The notes under the pieces were generated by a model. That model made no database searches and was not told where the DNA came from. It worked only from the letters and a program-made list of their open reading frames with translations. Positions 33,216 to 41,700 of a stretch of 64,000 nt of DNA are shown one piece after another. A program made the position numbers and the translations under genes. The stretch lies in NCBI GenBank assembly GCA_022820545.1, contig JAJEFG010000032.1, forward strand, positions 1 through 64,000, given 5' to 3'. Position 1 is the stretch's first letter, and each line of letters begins with the position of its first letter. This DNA comes from Acidobacteriota bacterium. Its GTDB lineage: Bacteria > Acidobacteriota > Vicinamibacteria > Marinacidobacterales > Marinacidobacteraceae.

Positions 33216-34289
33216 ATGGTCCGCCCCTTCCGCTGGGACTCCGAGCGCAAGGTCCTCCACCTCCTGGACCAGCGCCGGCTCCCCTCCGAGGAGACGTGGA
33301 TCGAGTGCGCCGAAGCGGACCAGGTTGGGGACGCGATCCGCGAGATGGTCGTTCGCGGGGCCCCGGCCATCGGCATCGCGGCCGCGTACGCGCTGGTGCT
33401 GGGGTTCGTCCGTGACGCCGGGGACTCGCCCGCGGCCCGGTTCGAGGACCTGGCCGCCGGACTGCTGAATACCCGGCCCACCGCCGTCAACCTGGGGGCC
33501 GCTATCGCGCGCATGCGCACCCGGCTGGAAGCGCTCTCCAGCGCTTCGGCCGCGGAACGGGTTCGCGGACTGGAGGCGGAGGCGGACCGGATCGCCGCCG
33601 AGGACCTGCAGGCGAACCGCCGCCTTGGCGCGCTCGGCGCCGGCCTGCTGCCTCGCGAGGGGCCAGCCCGCGTCCTGACCCACTGCAACGCGGGAAGCCT
33701 CGCCACCTCGGGCTACGGGACCGCCCTCGGCGTCGTCCGGGCGCTGGTCGAGTCGGGCCGCGAGGTGCAGGTATTTGCCCCCGAAACCCGGCCCTATCTG
33801 CAGGGCGCCCGGCTCACCGCCTGGGAACTGATGGCGGACCAAATCCCGGTCACCCTCGTCACCGACGGAATGGTTGGTTCCCTGCTCGCCGGCGGGGACA
33901 TGGACGCCGTCATCGTGGGCGCCGATCGGATCGCGGCGAACGGGGATTCCGCCAACAAGATCGGCACCTACCAGGCTGCGGTCCTCGCGAAGGAACACGG
34001 CGTGCCGTTCCTGGTGGCCGCGCCCTTTTCGAGCGTGGATCTCGAGACGCCCACCGGTGCGGAGATCCCCATCGAGGAACGCCAGCCCGAGGAAATCGTG
34101 GAGATCGCCGGAAGGCGGATCGCCCCGGAGGGCGTTCCCGTCTGGAATCCGGCCTTCGACGTGACTCCGGCCCGCTACATCACCGCGATCGTCACGGAAC
34201 GGGGCGTCGCCCGCCCGCCTTTCGCGGCATCCCTCGCCCGTTTTGCCGCGACTCCCGGAAACGCGCCAGCAGATATGACAGCGATTTGA
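33216..34289 (+). CDS. mtnA: S-methyl-5-thioribose-1-phosphate isomerase
   Basis: A 357-residue isomerase that converts 5-methylthioribose 1-phosphate to 5-methylthioribulose 1-phosphate in methylthioadenosine salvage. The catalytic cysteine lies in LTHCNAGSLATSGYGTALGV and the catalytic aspartate in VIVGADRIAANGDSANKIGTY. VVRGAPAIGIAAAYALVLG is the substrate-phosphate region. Length and motifs are those of true MtnA and not of eIF2B. It lies on the same strand and 1.9 kb upstream of the RuBisCO-like/cupin gene, with the antitoxin-nuclease fusion and tsaD between them. Confidence 0.95.
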   Translation: MVRPFRWDSERKVLHLLDQRRLPSEETWIECAEADQVGDAIREMVVRGAPAIGIAAAYALVLGFVRDAGDSPAARFEDLAAGLLNTRPTAVNLGAAIARMRTRLEALSSASAAERVRGLEAEADRIAAEDLQANRRLGALGAGLLPREGPARVLTHCNAGSLATSGYGTALGVVRALVESGREVQVFAPETRPYLQGARLTAWELMADQIPVTLVTDGMVGSLLAGGDMDAVIVGADRIAANGDSANKIGTYQAAVLAKEHGVPFLVAAPFSSVDLETPTGAEIPIEERQPEEIVEIAGRRIAPEGVPVWNPAFDVTPARYITAIVTERGVARPPFAASLARFAATPGNAPADMTAI

Positions 34290-34305
34290 TAACGTATCGA
34301 TGTCA
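34276..34305. promoter_or_regulatory. Operator-like inverted repeat before the antitoxin-nuclease fusion
   Basis: TGACAGCGAT-ttgataacgt-ATCGATGTCA has 10-bp arms with a single mismatch and a 10-bp spacer (one helical turn between half-sites). It overlaps the mtnA stop codon and ends 21 bp before the ATG of the fusion gene. Its geometry fits a ribbon-helix-helix operator. It also covers the upstream ATG at 34300, arguing that the real start is at 34327. Confidence 0.55.
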
Positions 34306-34326
34306 AACCGCTGCGGAGGTGCTGTC

Positions 34327-35034
34327 ATGGGTAACCTTACGATCCGAAACTTGGCCGATTCTGTAATTCAGGCGCTCAAGGCGGAGGCCAGGGCGAACGA
34401 ACGTTCGATGGAAGCCGAGGCTCGCCGCGCGCTGACCGAGCGATTCGACCGGATCCAGCGGATGGTTCGGCTTCGGGAGCGCACCGATGCGCTTTCGCGG
34501 GCCACCGAAGGGATTCCACAAACCGATAGCGTCCTGCTGCTGCGCGAAGACCGAACGAGCCTGAAGGAGAAGTCAGTTGCCGAACTCCTCGCTCTCCAAG
34601 TCGCGGTCTTGAAGAAGCTGCGCGCGCGCAGAGTGCTGAGAACGGAGAACAATCCGACCGGCGATCTTGCGGAGTACCTGTTTTGCGCCGCCTACGGGTG
34701 GGAACATGAACCCGGGAAAGCGCTTGATGCGACAGACGCGGATGGCAAGCGGTACCAGATCAAGGGACGCCGCCTCGCTCGCCGCGATTCCTCTCGGCAG
34801 CTTTCGGCAATCCGCGATCTCGACGGGTTCGACATCCTTGCCGCGGTGCTATTCGACGAAAACTACCGCGTGGTGCGGGCGGCCCTGATCCCGGTCGGCG
34901 TCGTTCGCGACCATTCCAAGTACGCCGAGCACACAAACAGTCACACGTTCCTTCTGCAGGACCAGGTGTGGGACGCGCCCGATGTCATCGACGCCACGGA
35001 TTGTCTCCGGGTGCAGGAAGCGCTCTATTCTTGA
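34327..35034 (+). CDS. FitA-type antitoxin fused to a PD-(D/E)XK-like domain
   Basis: A 235-residue protein. Residues 1-45 (MGNLTIRNLADSVIQALKAE, SMEAEARRAL) are a FitA/Arc ribbon-helix-helix domain, and residues 60-76 (ATEGIPQTDSVLLLREDR) match the toxin-binding tail of such antitoxins, so the antitoxin is complete. Residues 85-235 are not PIN-like. They contain E116 (GDLAEYLF), D134 and Q144-x-K146 (KALDATDADGKRYQIKGRR), the order expected of a restriction-endonuclease fold, followed by DGFDILAAVLFDENYRVV. GGAGGT precedes the ATG at 34327. There is no separate toxin gene. Nuclease activity is inferred, not shown. Confidence 0.7.
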   Translation: MGNLTIRNLADSVIQALKAEARANERSMEAEARRALTERFDRIQRMVRLRERTDALSRATEGIPQTDSVLLLREDRTSLKEKSVAELLALQVAVLKKLRARRVLRTENNPTGDLAEYLFCAAYGWEHEPGKALDATDADGKRYQIKGRRLARRDSSRQLSAIRDLDGFDILAAVLFDENYRVVRAALIPVGVVRDHSKYAEHTNSHTFLLQDQVWDAPDVIDATDCLRVQEALYS

Positions 35035-35121
35035 TTCGGGATCCAGGATGCCAGCGTACCGTCGTTGCACGTTGAGGCAGCAGGGGTACGACCGGCTACT
35101 CGACGCTGCTCCATAACTGCC

Positions 35122-36186
35122 ATGCTCATCCTCGGCATCGAGACCTCCTGCGACGAGACCTCGGCGGCAGTGGTCCAGGACGGCCGGCGCATCCTGTCGA
35201 ACGTCGTCTCGTCCCAGGTTGCCCAGCACGCGCAGTTCGGAGGGGTGGTGCCCGAGATCGCTTCCCGGCAGCACCTCCTCAACCTGTCGCCGGTGGTGCG
35301 GCAAGCGCTGAGCGAGGCCGAGGTTGGCCTCGATGACATCGAGGCGGTGGCGGTCACGAACGGTCCGGGCCTCATCGGAGCCCTGCTTGCCGGCGTCTCC
35401 TTCGCCAAGGCGTTTGCCTTCGCGCGCGGGATTCCGCTCGTGGGCGTGGACCACATCGAAGGGCACATCCGGGCTTGCTACCTCGAAGGCGGCGAGGTTC
35501 CCCATCCCGCGCTCGCGCTCGTGGTCTCCGGGGGGCACACGAACCTCTTCCTGCTCGAGGCCGAGAGTTCCTACCGGTTGCTCGGCAAGACCCGCGACGA
35601 CGCGGCGGGGGAGGCCTACGACAAGCTCGCCAAGCGGCTCGGGCTCGGGTACCCGGGGGGTCCGATCCTCGACCGGTTGGCGCAGCGCGGCAATGCGAGC
35701 CGCCACCTCTTCTCGCTCCCGCACTTTTCGGACGGGGCAAAGCTGGACTTCAGTTTCTCGGGCCTCAAGACCCAGGTTCTCCGGCTCATCGAGCACGAGG
35801 GCATCGAGCCGCTCGCCGAGGGCGACGATCCTTTCGCCCGCGAAGACCTCCGCGACCTCGCCGCCAGCTTCCAGTCGGCGGTCGTCCGCGCCCTGCGCCG
35901 GTCGGTGGACCGGGCGCTTCGCATGTTCGAGGTGAAGGCCGTGCTGTTGACCGGCGGGGTCGCCGCCAACTCGGCCCTGCGGGCCAACTTCCAGACGCTC
36001 GGCGAGGAGCGCGGCCTGCCGGTCTTCTATCCCACCATCGCCCTCTCCACCGACAACGCCGCCATGATCGCGGCGGCCGGTCACCTGGCGCTTCTCCGCG
36101 GCGAGACCGCGGGCCCCGATCTCACCGCGGATACCGAACTGCGGCTCGGCGAGACCGGGCCACGCCGGTCCCGGCGCCACCGCTGA
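35122..36186 (+). CDS. tsaD: tRNA threonylcarbamoyladenosine synthase subunit TsaD
   Basis: A 354-residue ASKHA-fold enzyme that transfers the threonylcarbamoyl group to A37 of ANN-decoding tRNAs. LILGIETSCDETSAAVV is the N-terminal signature, VDHIEGHIRA holds the metal-binding histidine pair, and VVSGGHTNLFL and LTGGVAANSALRANF bind nucleotide. Normal full length. Only 2 bp separate its stop from the GTG of the RuBisCO-like/cupin gene, so the two are co-transcribed. The track ORF from 35065 adds an unlikely leader. Confidence 0.96.
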   Translation: MLILGIETSCDETSAAVVQDGRRILSNVVSSQVAQHAQFGGVVPEIASRQHLLNLSPVVRQALSEAEVGLDDIEAVAVTNGPGLIGALLAGVSFAKAFAFARGIPLVGVDHIEGHIRACYLEGGEVPHPALALVVSGGHTNLFLLEAESSYRLLGKTRDDAAGEAYDKLAKRLGLGYPGGPILDRLAQRGNASRHLFSLPHFSDGAKLDFSFSGLKTQVLRLIEHEGIEPLAEGDDPFAREDLRDLAASFQSAVVRALRRSVDRALRMFEVKAVLLTGGVAANSALRANFQTLGEERGLPVFYPTIALSTDNAAMIAAAGHLALLRGETAGPDLTADTELRLGETGPRRSRRHR

Positions 36187-36188
36187 TC

Positions 36189-37763
36189 GTGGACCCATAC
36201 GAGAGCCGGCCCGATCCCGACCGGGTCACGGCCGTCTACCGCGTTCGCCCGGGGGCGGCCGCGCCCGAGGAACTCGCCCGCCTCATCGCGATCGAGCAGA
36301 CCGTCGAGATTCCGGAGGCGCTCATTCCGCCGGGGCGGATCCAGGACGAGATCGTCGGCCGGGTCGAGTCGGTGACCTGCGAACCCGAGGACCCGGGCGC
36401 GCACCGCATCACGATCAGCTACGGAGCCGAACTGGCCCGGGATCTCTTCGGACTGCTGGCGGTCGCGATCGGCAACGCCCCCATGTATGGCGGGGTGCGG
36501 CTCGTGGAACTGCAACCGCCGCGGGCGCTGCTCGATTCTCTTCCCGGCCCCAATCACGGCGTGGAGGGTGTGCGGCGGATGTGCGGAGTCCTGGGACGGC
36601 CGCTGCTGGCCACCGCGCTCAAGCCGCAGGGATCGAGCGTCGCCGAACTTGCGGCCATCGGCGAGGCGTTCGCCCGCGGCGGCGGCGACCTGGTGAAGGA
36701 CGACCAGAACCTCACCGATCCCTTCGAGGCCTTTCGCTCCCGCGTGCTCGCGTGCGCCGAGGCCGTGGACCGCGGCAACCAGGCCACCGGCCGGAGGTGC
36801 CTCTACCTCCCACACGTCGGCGCCCGCGCCGAGGAACTCGAGCGGTACGTCGAGTTCGTCGCCGAGGCCGGGCTTCCCGGGGTCCTGGTCTGTCCGATGA
36901 TCACCGGGCTCGACGCCGTGCGCGCCCTGGCGGAGCGCTATCCGCTCATCTTCCTGGGACATCCGTCGCTGACCGGGGTCTATACCCATGCCCCCGACCA
37001 CGGGGTGGGCCACGGCGTTCTTCTGGGGACCCTGTTCCGGCTGGCCGGCGCCGACGTTTCGGTGTTCCCGGACGCGGGCGGCCGCTTTCAGTACACCGAA
37101 GCTGCCTGCGCGGAGATCAAGAGCCGCCTCCGCGAGCCGCTCGGAGGGCTCCGGCCCGCGTGGCCGGCGCCCGCCGGCGGGATGGGACCCGCCGATGTCG
37201 GCCGCATCTCAACGACCTACGGCCCGGACACGGTGCTGCTGATCGGCGGCGCCCTGCTCGGCCATCCAGACGGAATCGAAGCGGGAACCGGCGAGATCCT
37301 CGACCGCATTCGCGAGGTCCACCCGGAGGTGTCCATCGAGCCCGCCGAGACGCCGCTGTCCTCGTTGCCCGAGCCGAGACGCCTGGCCTTCCGGAAGGAC
37401 TGGAACTGGGAGGGCCGGAACAGTTCGCCCTACAAGGACGCCGGCGACCTCGCCTTCCGGGGCGTGCGGCGGGTCGAGCTGGTCGGCAGGTTCGGGGAGC
37501 GCACGCGCTCCGACCTGCGCTACTTCGAGGTCGAGCCGGGCGGCCACACGAGCCTCGAGAAGCACGTCCACACCCACGTCGTCATCGGGGCCCGCGGCGA
37601 AGGGGTCCTCCTGCTCGGAGACCGCCGGATGCCGCTCAAACACCTCGACGTGGCCTGTGTCGGTCCCCTGGAGGCCCACCAGTTGCGGAACGAGACCGAG
37701 GAGCCGTTCGGCTTCTTCTGCGTCGTGGACCACGACCGCGACCGCCCCATGCGGGCGGGATAG
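36189..37763 (+). CDS. RuBisCO-like protein (form IV) fused to a cupin domain
   Basis: A 524-residue fusion. Residues 1-395 are a RuBisCO large-subunit fold: ALKPQ (K145, equivalent to the catalytic lysine of TIKPK), GGGDLVKDDQNLTDPF (K170-D-D-Q), FLGHPSLTG, PAPAGGMGPADVG, and the phosphate loop LLIGGALLGHPDG. The PK lysine is Gln, the KDDE glutamate is Gln, and no GKLEGE loop 6 is visible, so it is not a CO2-fixing RuBisCO. Residues 400-520 are a cupin: KHVHTHVVI gives HxH and GPLEAHQLRN the second-motif histidine. Near mtnA, the pair of domains matches the 5-methylthioribulose-1-phosphate isomerase and methylthioxylulose-5-phosphate methylsulfurylase of the R. rubrum MTA-isoprenoid shunt. 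GTG start, 2 bp after tsaD. Confidence 0.88.
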   Translation: MDPYESRPDPDRVTAVYRVRPGAAAPEELARLIAIEQTVEIPEALIPPGRIQDEIVGRVESVTCEPEDPGAHRITISYGAELARDLFGLLAVAIGNAPMYGGVRLVELQPPRALLDSLPGPNHGVEGVRRMCGVLGRPLLATALKPQGSSVAELAAIGEAFARGGGDLVKDDQNLTDPFEAFRSRVLACAEAVDRGNQATGRRCLYLPHVGARAEELERYVEFVAEAGLPGVLVCPMITGLDAVRALAERYPLIFLGHPSLTGVYTHAPDHGVGHGVLLGTLFRLAGADVSVFPDAGGRFQYTEAACAEIKSRLREPLGGLRPAWPAPAGGMGPADVGRISTTYGPDTVLLIGGALLGHPDGIEAGTGEILDRIREVHPEVSIEPAETPLSSLPEPRRLAFRKDWNWEGRNSSPYKDAGDLAFRGVRRVELVGRFGERTRSDLRYFEVEPGGHTSLEKHVHTHVVIGARGEGVLLLGDRRMPLKHLDVACVGPLEAHQLRNETEEPFGFFCVVDHDRDRPMRAG

Positions 37764-37788
37764 TCTCGACGGCGGCCGGTCTCCCCGC

Positions 37789-38271
37789 TCAGGCTGGATC
37801 CAAAGCGCTCATGAAGCGCTCGAACCGTCCGAGATCTCGTGTGACCAGCGGATGGGCCTGCCGCAGTTTGGCGATGAGAAAATCCAGGCGATCCCAGTCG
37901 TATTCCAGCTCGACGTAGTAGCGCTTGAAGTGGCGGAACCGGAGTAGTTCCGAAAGTGGGGACAACGCAGTCTCCGACACCGCCGCCACCCGCACCCCCT
38001 CGATCTCCAGGGTCATCTTCTCCAGCAGGTCCTTGTGCCAGCGATCCGGCGCGAGATCGTTCTCGAAGTGCTGCGAGATGCGCAGGAAGACGGTCTCAAG
38101 GCAGGTGTAGTAGTTCTTCAGCAGGCCGGCGGCGATGAGAGCAGACGCCGGCGTCCTGCCGAGCCGGACGATCTCGTCGGCGAGCGCGTCCTCGAGGGCG
38201 TCCCGAACTGCTTCCAGCCGCTGCCGGTGGAGGGCGACGAGGGCCGTGAGCTCACGGATCGCTGCGTTCAT
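37789..38271 (-). CDS. HEPN-domain protein, HepT-like (variant active motif)
   Basis: A 160-residue helical protein that pairs with the nucleotidyltransferase encoded upstream; HEPN toxins of this kind are ribonucleases. The region LLRFRHFKRYYVELEYDWDRLDFL aligns with the HepT motif FRHxxRHAYGxELDWxxL, but the catalytic His and the following Tyr of the Rx4HxY motif appear as Tyr and Val. WHKDLLEKMTLEIEGVRVAAVSE is the typical preceding loop. It overlaps the antitoxin gene by 20 bp. It may be a distinct HEPN subfamily or an inactive one. Confidence 0.75.
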   Translation of the reverse strand: MNAAIRELTALVALHRQRLEAVRDALEDALADEIVRLGRTPASALIAAGLLKNYYTCLETVFLRISQHFENDLAPDRWHKDLLEKMTLEIEGVRVAAVSETALSPLSELLRFRHFKRYYVELEYDWDRLDFLIAKLRQAHPLVTRDLGRFERFMSALDPA

Positions 38272-38641
38272 GGACCAGTGCGCCCCCCGTGCGAATGCGC
38301 TCGGCGATGTCCTCGGGCACCTTCTCCAGTTCGATCACGTCCACCGGAAGGGTCGTTCCGTCCGTCGCGATACCAAGCGTCCGAAAGAACTCGGCCGGCC
38401 CGCGCAGCCCCTCAACCGCAATGTCAATGTCCGAGATCTCGCTGAACCGCGACCGATCGAGCAGTGAACCCCACTGGTAGATGCGGCGCGGGTTCACCTG
38501 TTCCGCGATTGCCGCGACGATTGCGCTTGCGTCCCGGGTGGCTCGCTCGAAGCGCACGCCAATTCGCGCCCGGCGACGCCTTTCCTTCTCCGCCTGAAAT
38601 GCCCGGGCTCGATCGAGATCGATGGCGAACTCGTTGTCCAT
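38252..38641 (-). CDS. Minimal nucleotidyltransferase, MntA-like antitoxin
   Basis: A 129-residue DNA polymerase beta-fold nucleotidyltransferase. The active site is YQWGSLLDRSRFSEISDIDIAVEG (GS-x10-DxD), with a third acidic residue in LPVDVIELE. In MntA/HepT modules this enzyme adds AMP to the toxin and silences it. The ATG at 38641 is the likely start; the long N-terminal helix (RARAFQAEKERRRRARIGV) precedes the fold. The toxin-like gene overlaps its 3' end by 20 bp. Confidence 0.85.
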   Translation of the reverse strand: MDNEFAIDLDRARAFQAEKERRRRARIGVRFERATRDASAIVAAIAEQVNPRRIYQWGSLLDRSRFSEISDIDIAVEGLRGPAEFFRTLGIATDGTTLPVDVIELEKVPEDIAERIRTGGALVHERSDP

Positions 38642-38714
38642 CACCTCAGTATAAGTGGCGGAAACGCGCCCTTCCGGCGGCCGGTTCCGGGGATCCGGCC
38701 ACCGGTCCGCCGGC

Positions 38715-41700
38715 CTAAGCGACCTCCTCCGCGTGTTCGCGGAATCGGCAGAACGCGTTGGCGAGCCGCATCTGGTGCGGCGTCTTGCACTCGGGAAAAA
38801 AGAGTTCCGGGCTCGCGACCACGACCGCAAGGCAGCGGGCGCGGGAAGTCGCCACGTTGAGCCGGTTCAGCGAGTAGAGGAAGTCCATCCCCCGCGGGGC
38901 CGCATCCGGGGTCGAGGTGGCGAGCGAGTAGAAGACCACCGGGGCTTCCTGTCCCTGGAACTTGTCCACGGTTCCCACCCGAGCCCGTCCGTCGAGGACC
39001 CCGGCGAGGCGGTCCACCTGGGCGTTGTAGGGAGCGACGATCAGGATGTCCTCGGGGGTGATCCGCCGGGTCGCTCCACCGGCGTCCGTCCAGGAAGCGG
39101 CATCGAGCAGCCCGGCGACGAGCGACGCGATCCGGCCGGCCTCTTCCGGTGACTCGCGCTGGTTCCCGTCGTGCTCGACGGGGACGAAACGAAGCCCGGC
39201 GCCGGGGAGCGGACCTCCGGCAATCGTCTGCCGCTTTAGTCCGGGCCGCGACCCGAGTCGGTCGTCGTAGAAGAGTTCCGAGGTGAACCGGCCGATGTCG
39301 GGGTGCATCCGCCAGGTGTGGTCGAGGAAGAGGCCGCGTTCCGGTGGAATCGTCTTCTCTCCGGCAAGCAGGTGGCCGAGCGCGGAGGCGGAGGATCCCT
39401 CCGGGTGGATCCCCTGGGTGACCTGATCGAGCTGGCGCGGATCGCCGAGCAGGACGAGGCTCGCCGCGGCCGGCGCGGAGGCGAGGGCGCCCGCGAGGGA
39501 GAACTGTCCGGCTTCGTCCACCACCAGCACGTCCACCGCGTCCTGCATGTCCTCCCGCGCCCAGACCCAGGTCGTGCCCGCGATCAGCCGCACATCCGGG
39601 TCTTGGACGGCGTCGACGGCGTTTCCGGAACCCGCCTTCCGTTCGATGCGGTGATCGGCGCAGCCTGCGTGCGAGGCGATCTGAACTCCCTGGAACGCGA
39701 CGCCCTCCTCATCGGCGGCGGCGCAGACCTGGTCGAGCAGGTTGGTGATGACCTGGTGGCTCTGCGCCGTCACCCCCACCCGCCGGCCAGCCGCCAGGAG
39801 CGCAGTGATGACGCGGGCGCCGAGGTAGGTCTTGCCGCTTCCCGGCGGCCCTTGCACCGGCAGCACCTCCCGGTCGAGGCCGAGCGCCAGGCGCCTGGCC
39901 CCGTGAACCAGGTCTTCCCCGGGCTGCACCAGGGGTGTGCCGTTGCCCCCATTCCGCGGCGGAACCCTCCGGAGCAGATCGAACGCGGCGCGCCGCGGGT
40001 GGCCGTCCGGGAATCCCTGCTCGGCAACCAACTCGCCCAGGCGGAACAGGGAATCGCGCATCGTGCGGGTGGGCAGAATGTCCACCGGAACGAGCGCCGC
40101 GGGATGGGGCTGGAGCACCTTCCGGCGGCTGCGCTTCAGGATCAGCGCGTCCTCGGCCATCTCGAAGACCTCGCCGGGCGACGCTCCCGTCGCGGGGTCG
40201 CGGACGCTCGTGCCGACGTCGATTCCATGGTCCTGGGGCGGAAACCGGTAGTGATGGAGTACGGACTGCTTCTCGGGGCCGATCTCCGCCTCGAACGCCA
40301 GACCGCCCAGCGTCGTCCGTTCCTCGAAGAGTTGCTCGGCATCCAGCCCGCAGAGGTGGAAGAACTCCCACCACGCCGATTTGTCCTCCCGCCGGTGGTA
40401 GTCGAGGAGGAATCGCAGGAGTTGCCGGGCCTCGGACTCGTCCGGTGGACCGCCGGACACGAGGCGGGTCCCGAGGTGTTCGACCCGCGCCGCGGCCTCG
40501 CTCTGCTCGAGCTCCTTTTCCGGCGCGATCTCGACGGTCGGGCGACTCCGCGGGCCGATCTCGCGGGTGAGTTCCCGGCGCAGGTCCTCGAGCCAGTCGT
40601 GGAGCGCGAGGGTGGAAAGGCAGTCCTCGCGGTTGTAGCGCCGGATGACCTCCAGGTCGGCCGCCTCCGCGCGGCCGCCCGAGTCCAGTGCGGTGTCCAT
40701 CCGGGCGCGCGCCCGGATGGACTCGATGAGGTCCTGTTTCCGGGTGAACCCGTAGAACCGTTCCATTTCCTTCAGGGAGTAGCTCTCCACCGACGCAACC
40801 AGCCCCTGCCGGACCACCTGGAGGAGGTCCACGAACACGTGGTGGCGAAGGAGCACGTCCATCGCGTCCTCGCGGCTCGCGTAGCGGCTCATCAGGCGCT
40901 TCAGCGCCCCGGTCTCGTAGCCCCCGTAGTGGTAGACGTGGAGACCTCCGAACCGTTCCCGCCGCTCGGCCACCAGGTCCATGAAGGACTCGAAGACCTC
41001 GCGCTCTCCGCCGCGGTCGAAAGCCCAGCGGTCGTCATAGTCGCCGTCCCGATCCACGAGGCCGAAGAGGTACTCGAGGCCGCCGTCCGCCGTCGGCCGG
41101 GAACTCTCGATGTCGAAGAACAGGTCGCCGTCGGAAGGCTCGGGGAGCGCGAGCAGACCGCGGCCCTCCTCCGGCGGTGCGGTCAGCTCGCGAAAGGGCC
41201 GGCCCGACGCGCGCTCGGTGAGCTGCGCCTTCGCCTGGCGATGGATGCGCTTCAGCGAGGCGGGCTGGACCCCGTCGAGCGGCGGGTCGAGGGGCAGGGC
41301 GATCCCGGCCAGCGCCGCCAGGGTCGTGATGCCGCGGTCTTCCAGGCGCCGGCGCTGGTGGCGGGAAGCTCCGGCAACCAGCGAGAGGTGGTCGTCCGCC
41401 CGTCGCCGATCGCGGCACACCTGGGTCCAGTCGCAGCGGGGGCACAGGTCCACGGGCTCCGGATAGGTCGGCCCCGGGTCCGTGCAGTGGCCCTCGAACT
41501 GCCGCCGGAGCGCGCGTTCGAATGCCGCGAAGTCCGCAACGCGGAAAGGCTCCACATCGCCGGCGCCGCCGAGCGCTAGGTGCATTTCGACCGGCGCCGC
41601 TCCCTGCACCTGCTCCAGCAGCCACGAATACACCGCGATCTGCAGGACGGCGTCCGCTTTCGCGACCGCTGCGAGTTTGGCGTCCACCACCTCGTAGGAC

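Noticed and set aside
34327-35034. VapC/PIN toxin as the C-terminal part of the fusion
   Set aside because: No DTN/DTS first strand and none of the spaced acidic residues of PIN are present; the D..QxK order fits a different nuclease fold.
36189-37763. True CO2-fixing RuBisCO
   Set aside because: The second lysine of TIKPK and the Glu of KDDE are both Gln, and no GKLEGE loop 6 is present. It belongs to the form IV RuBisCO-like proteins.
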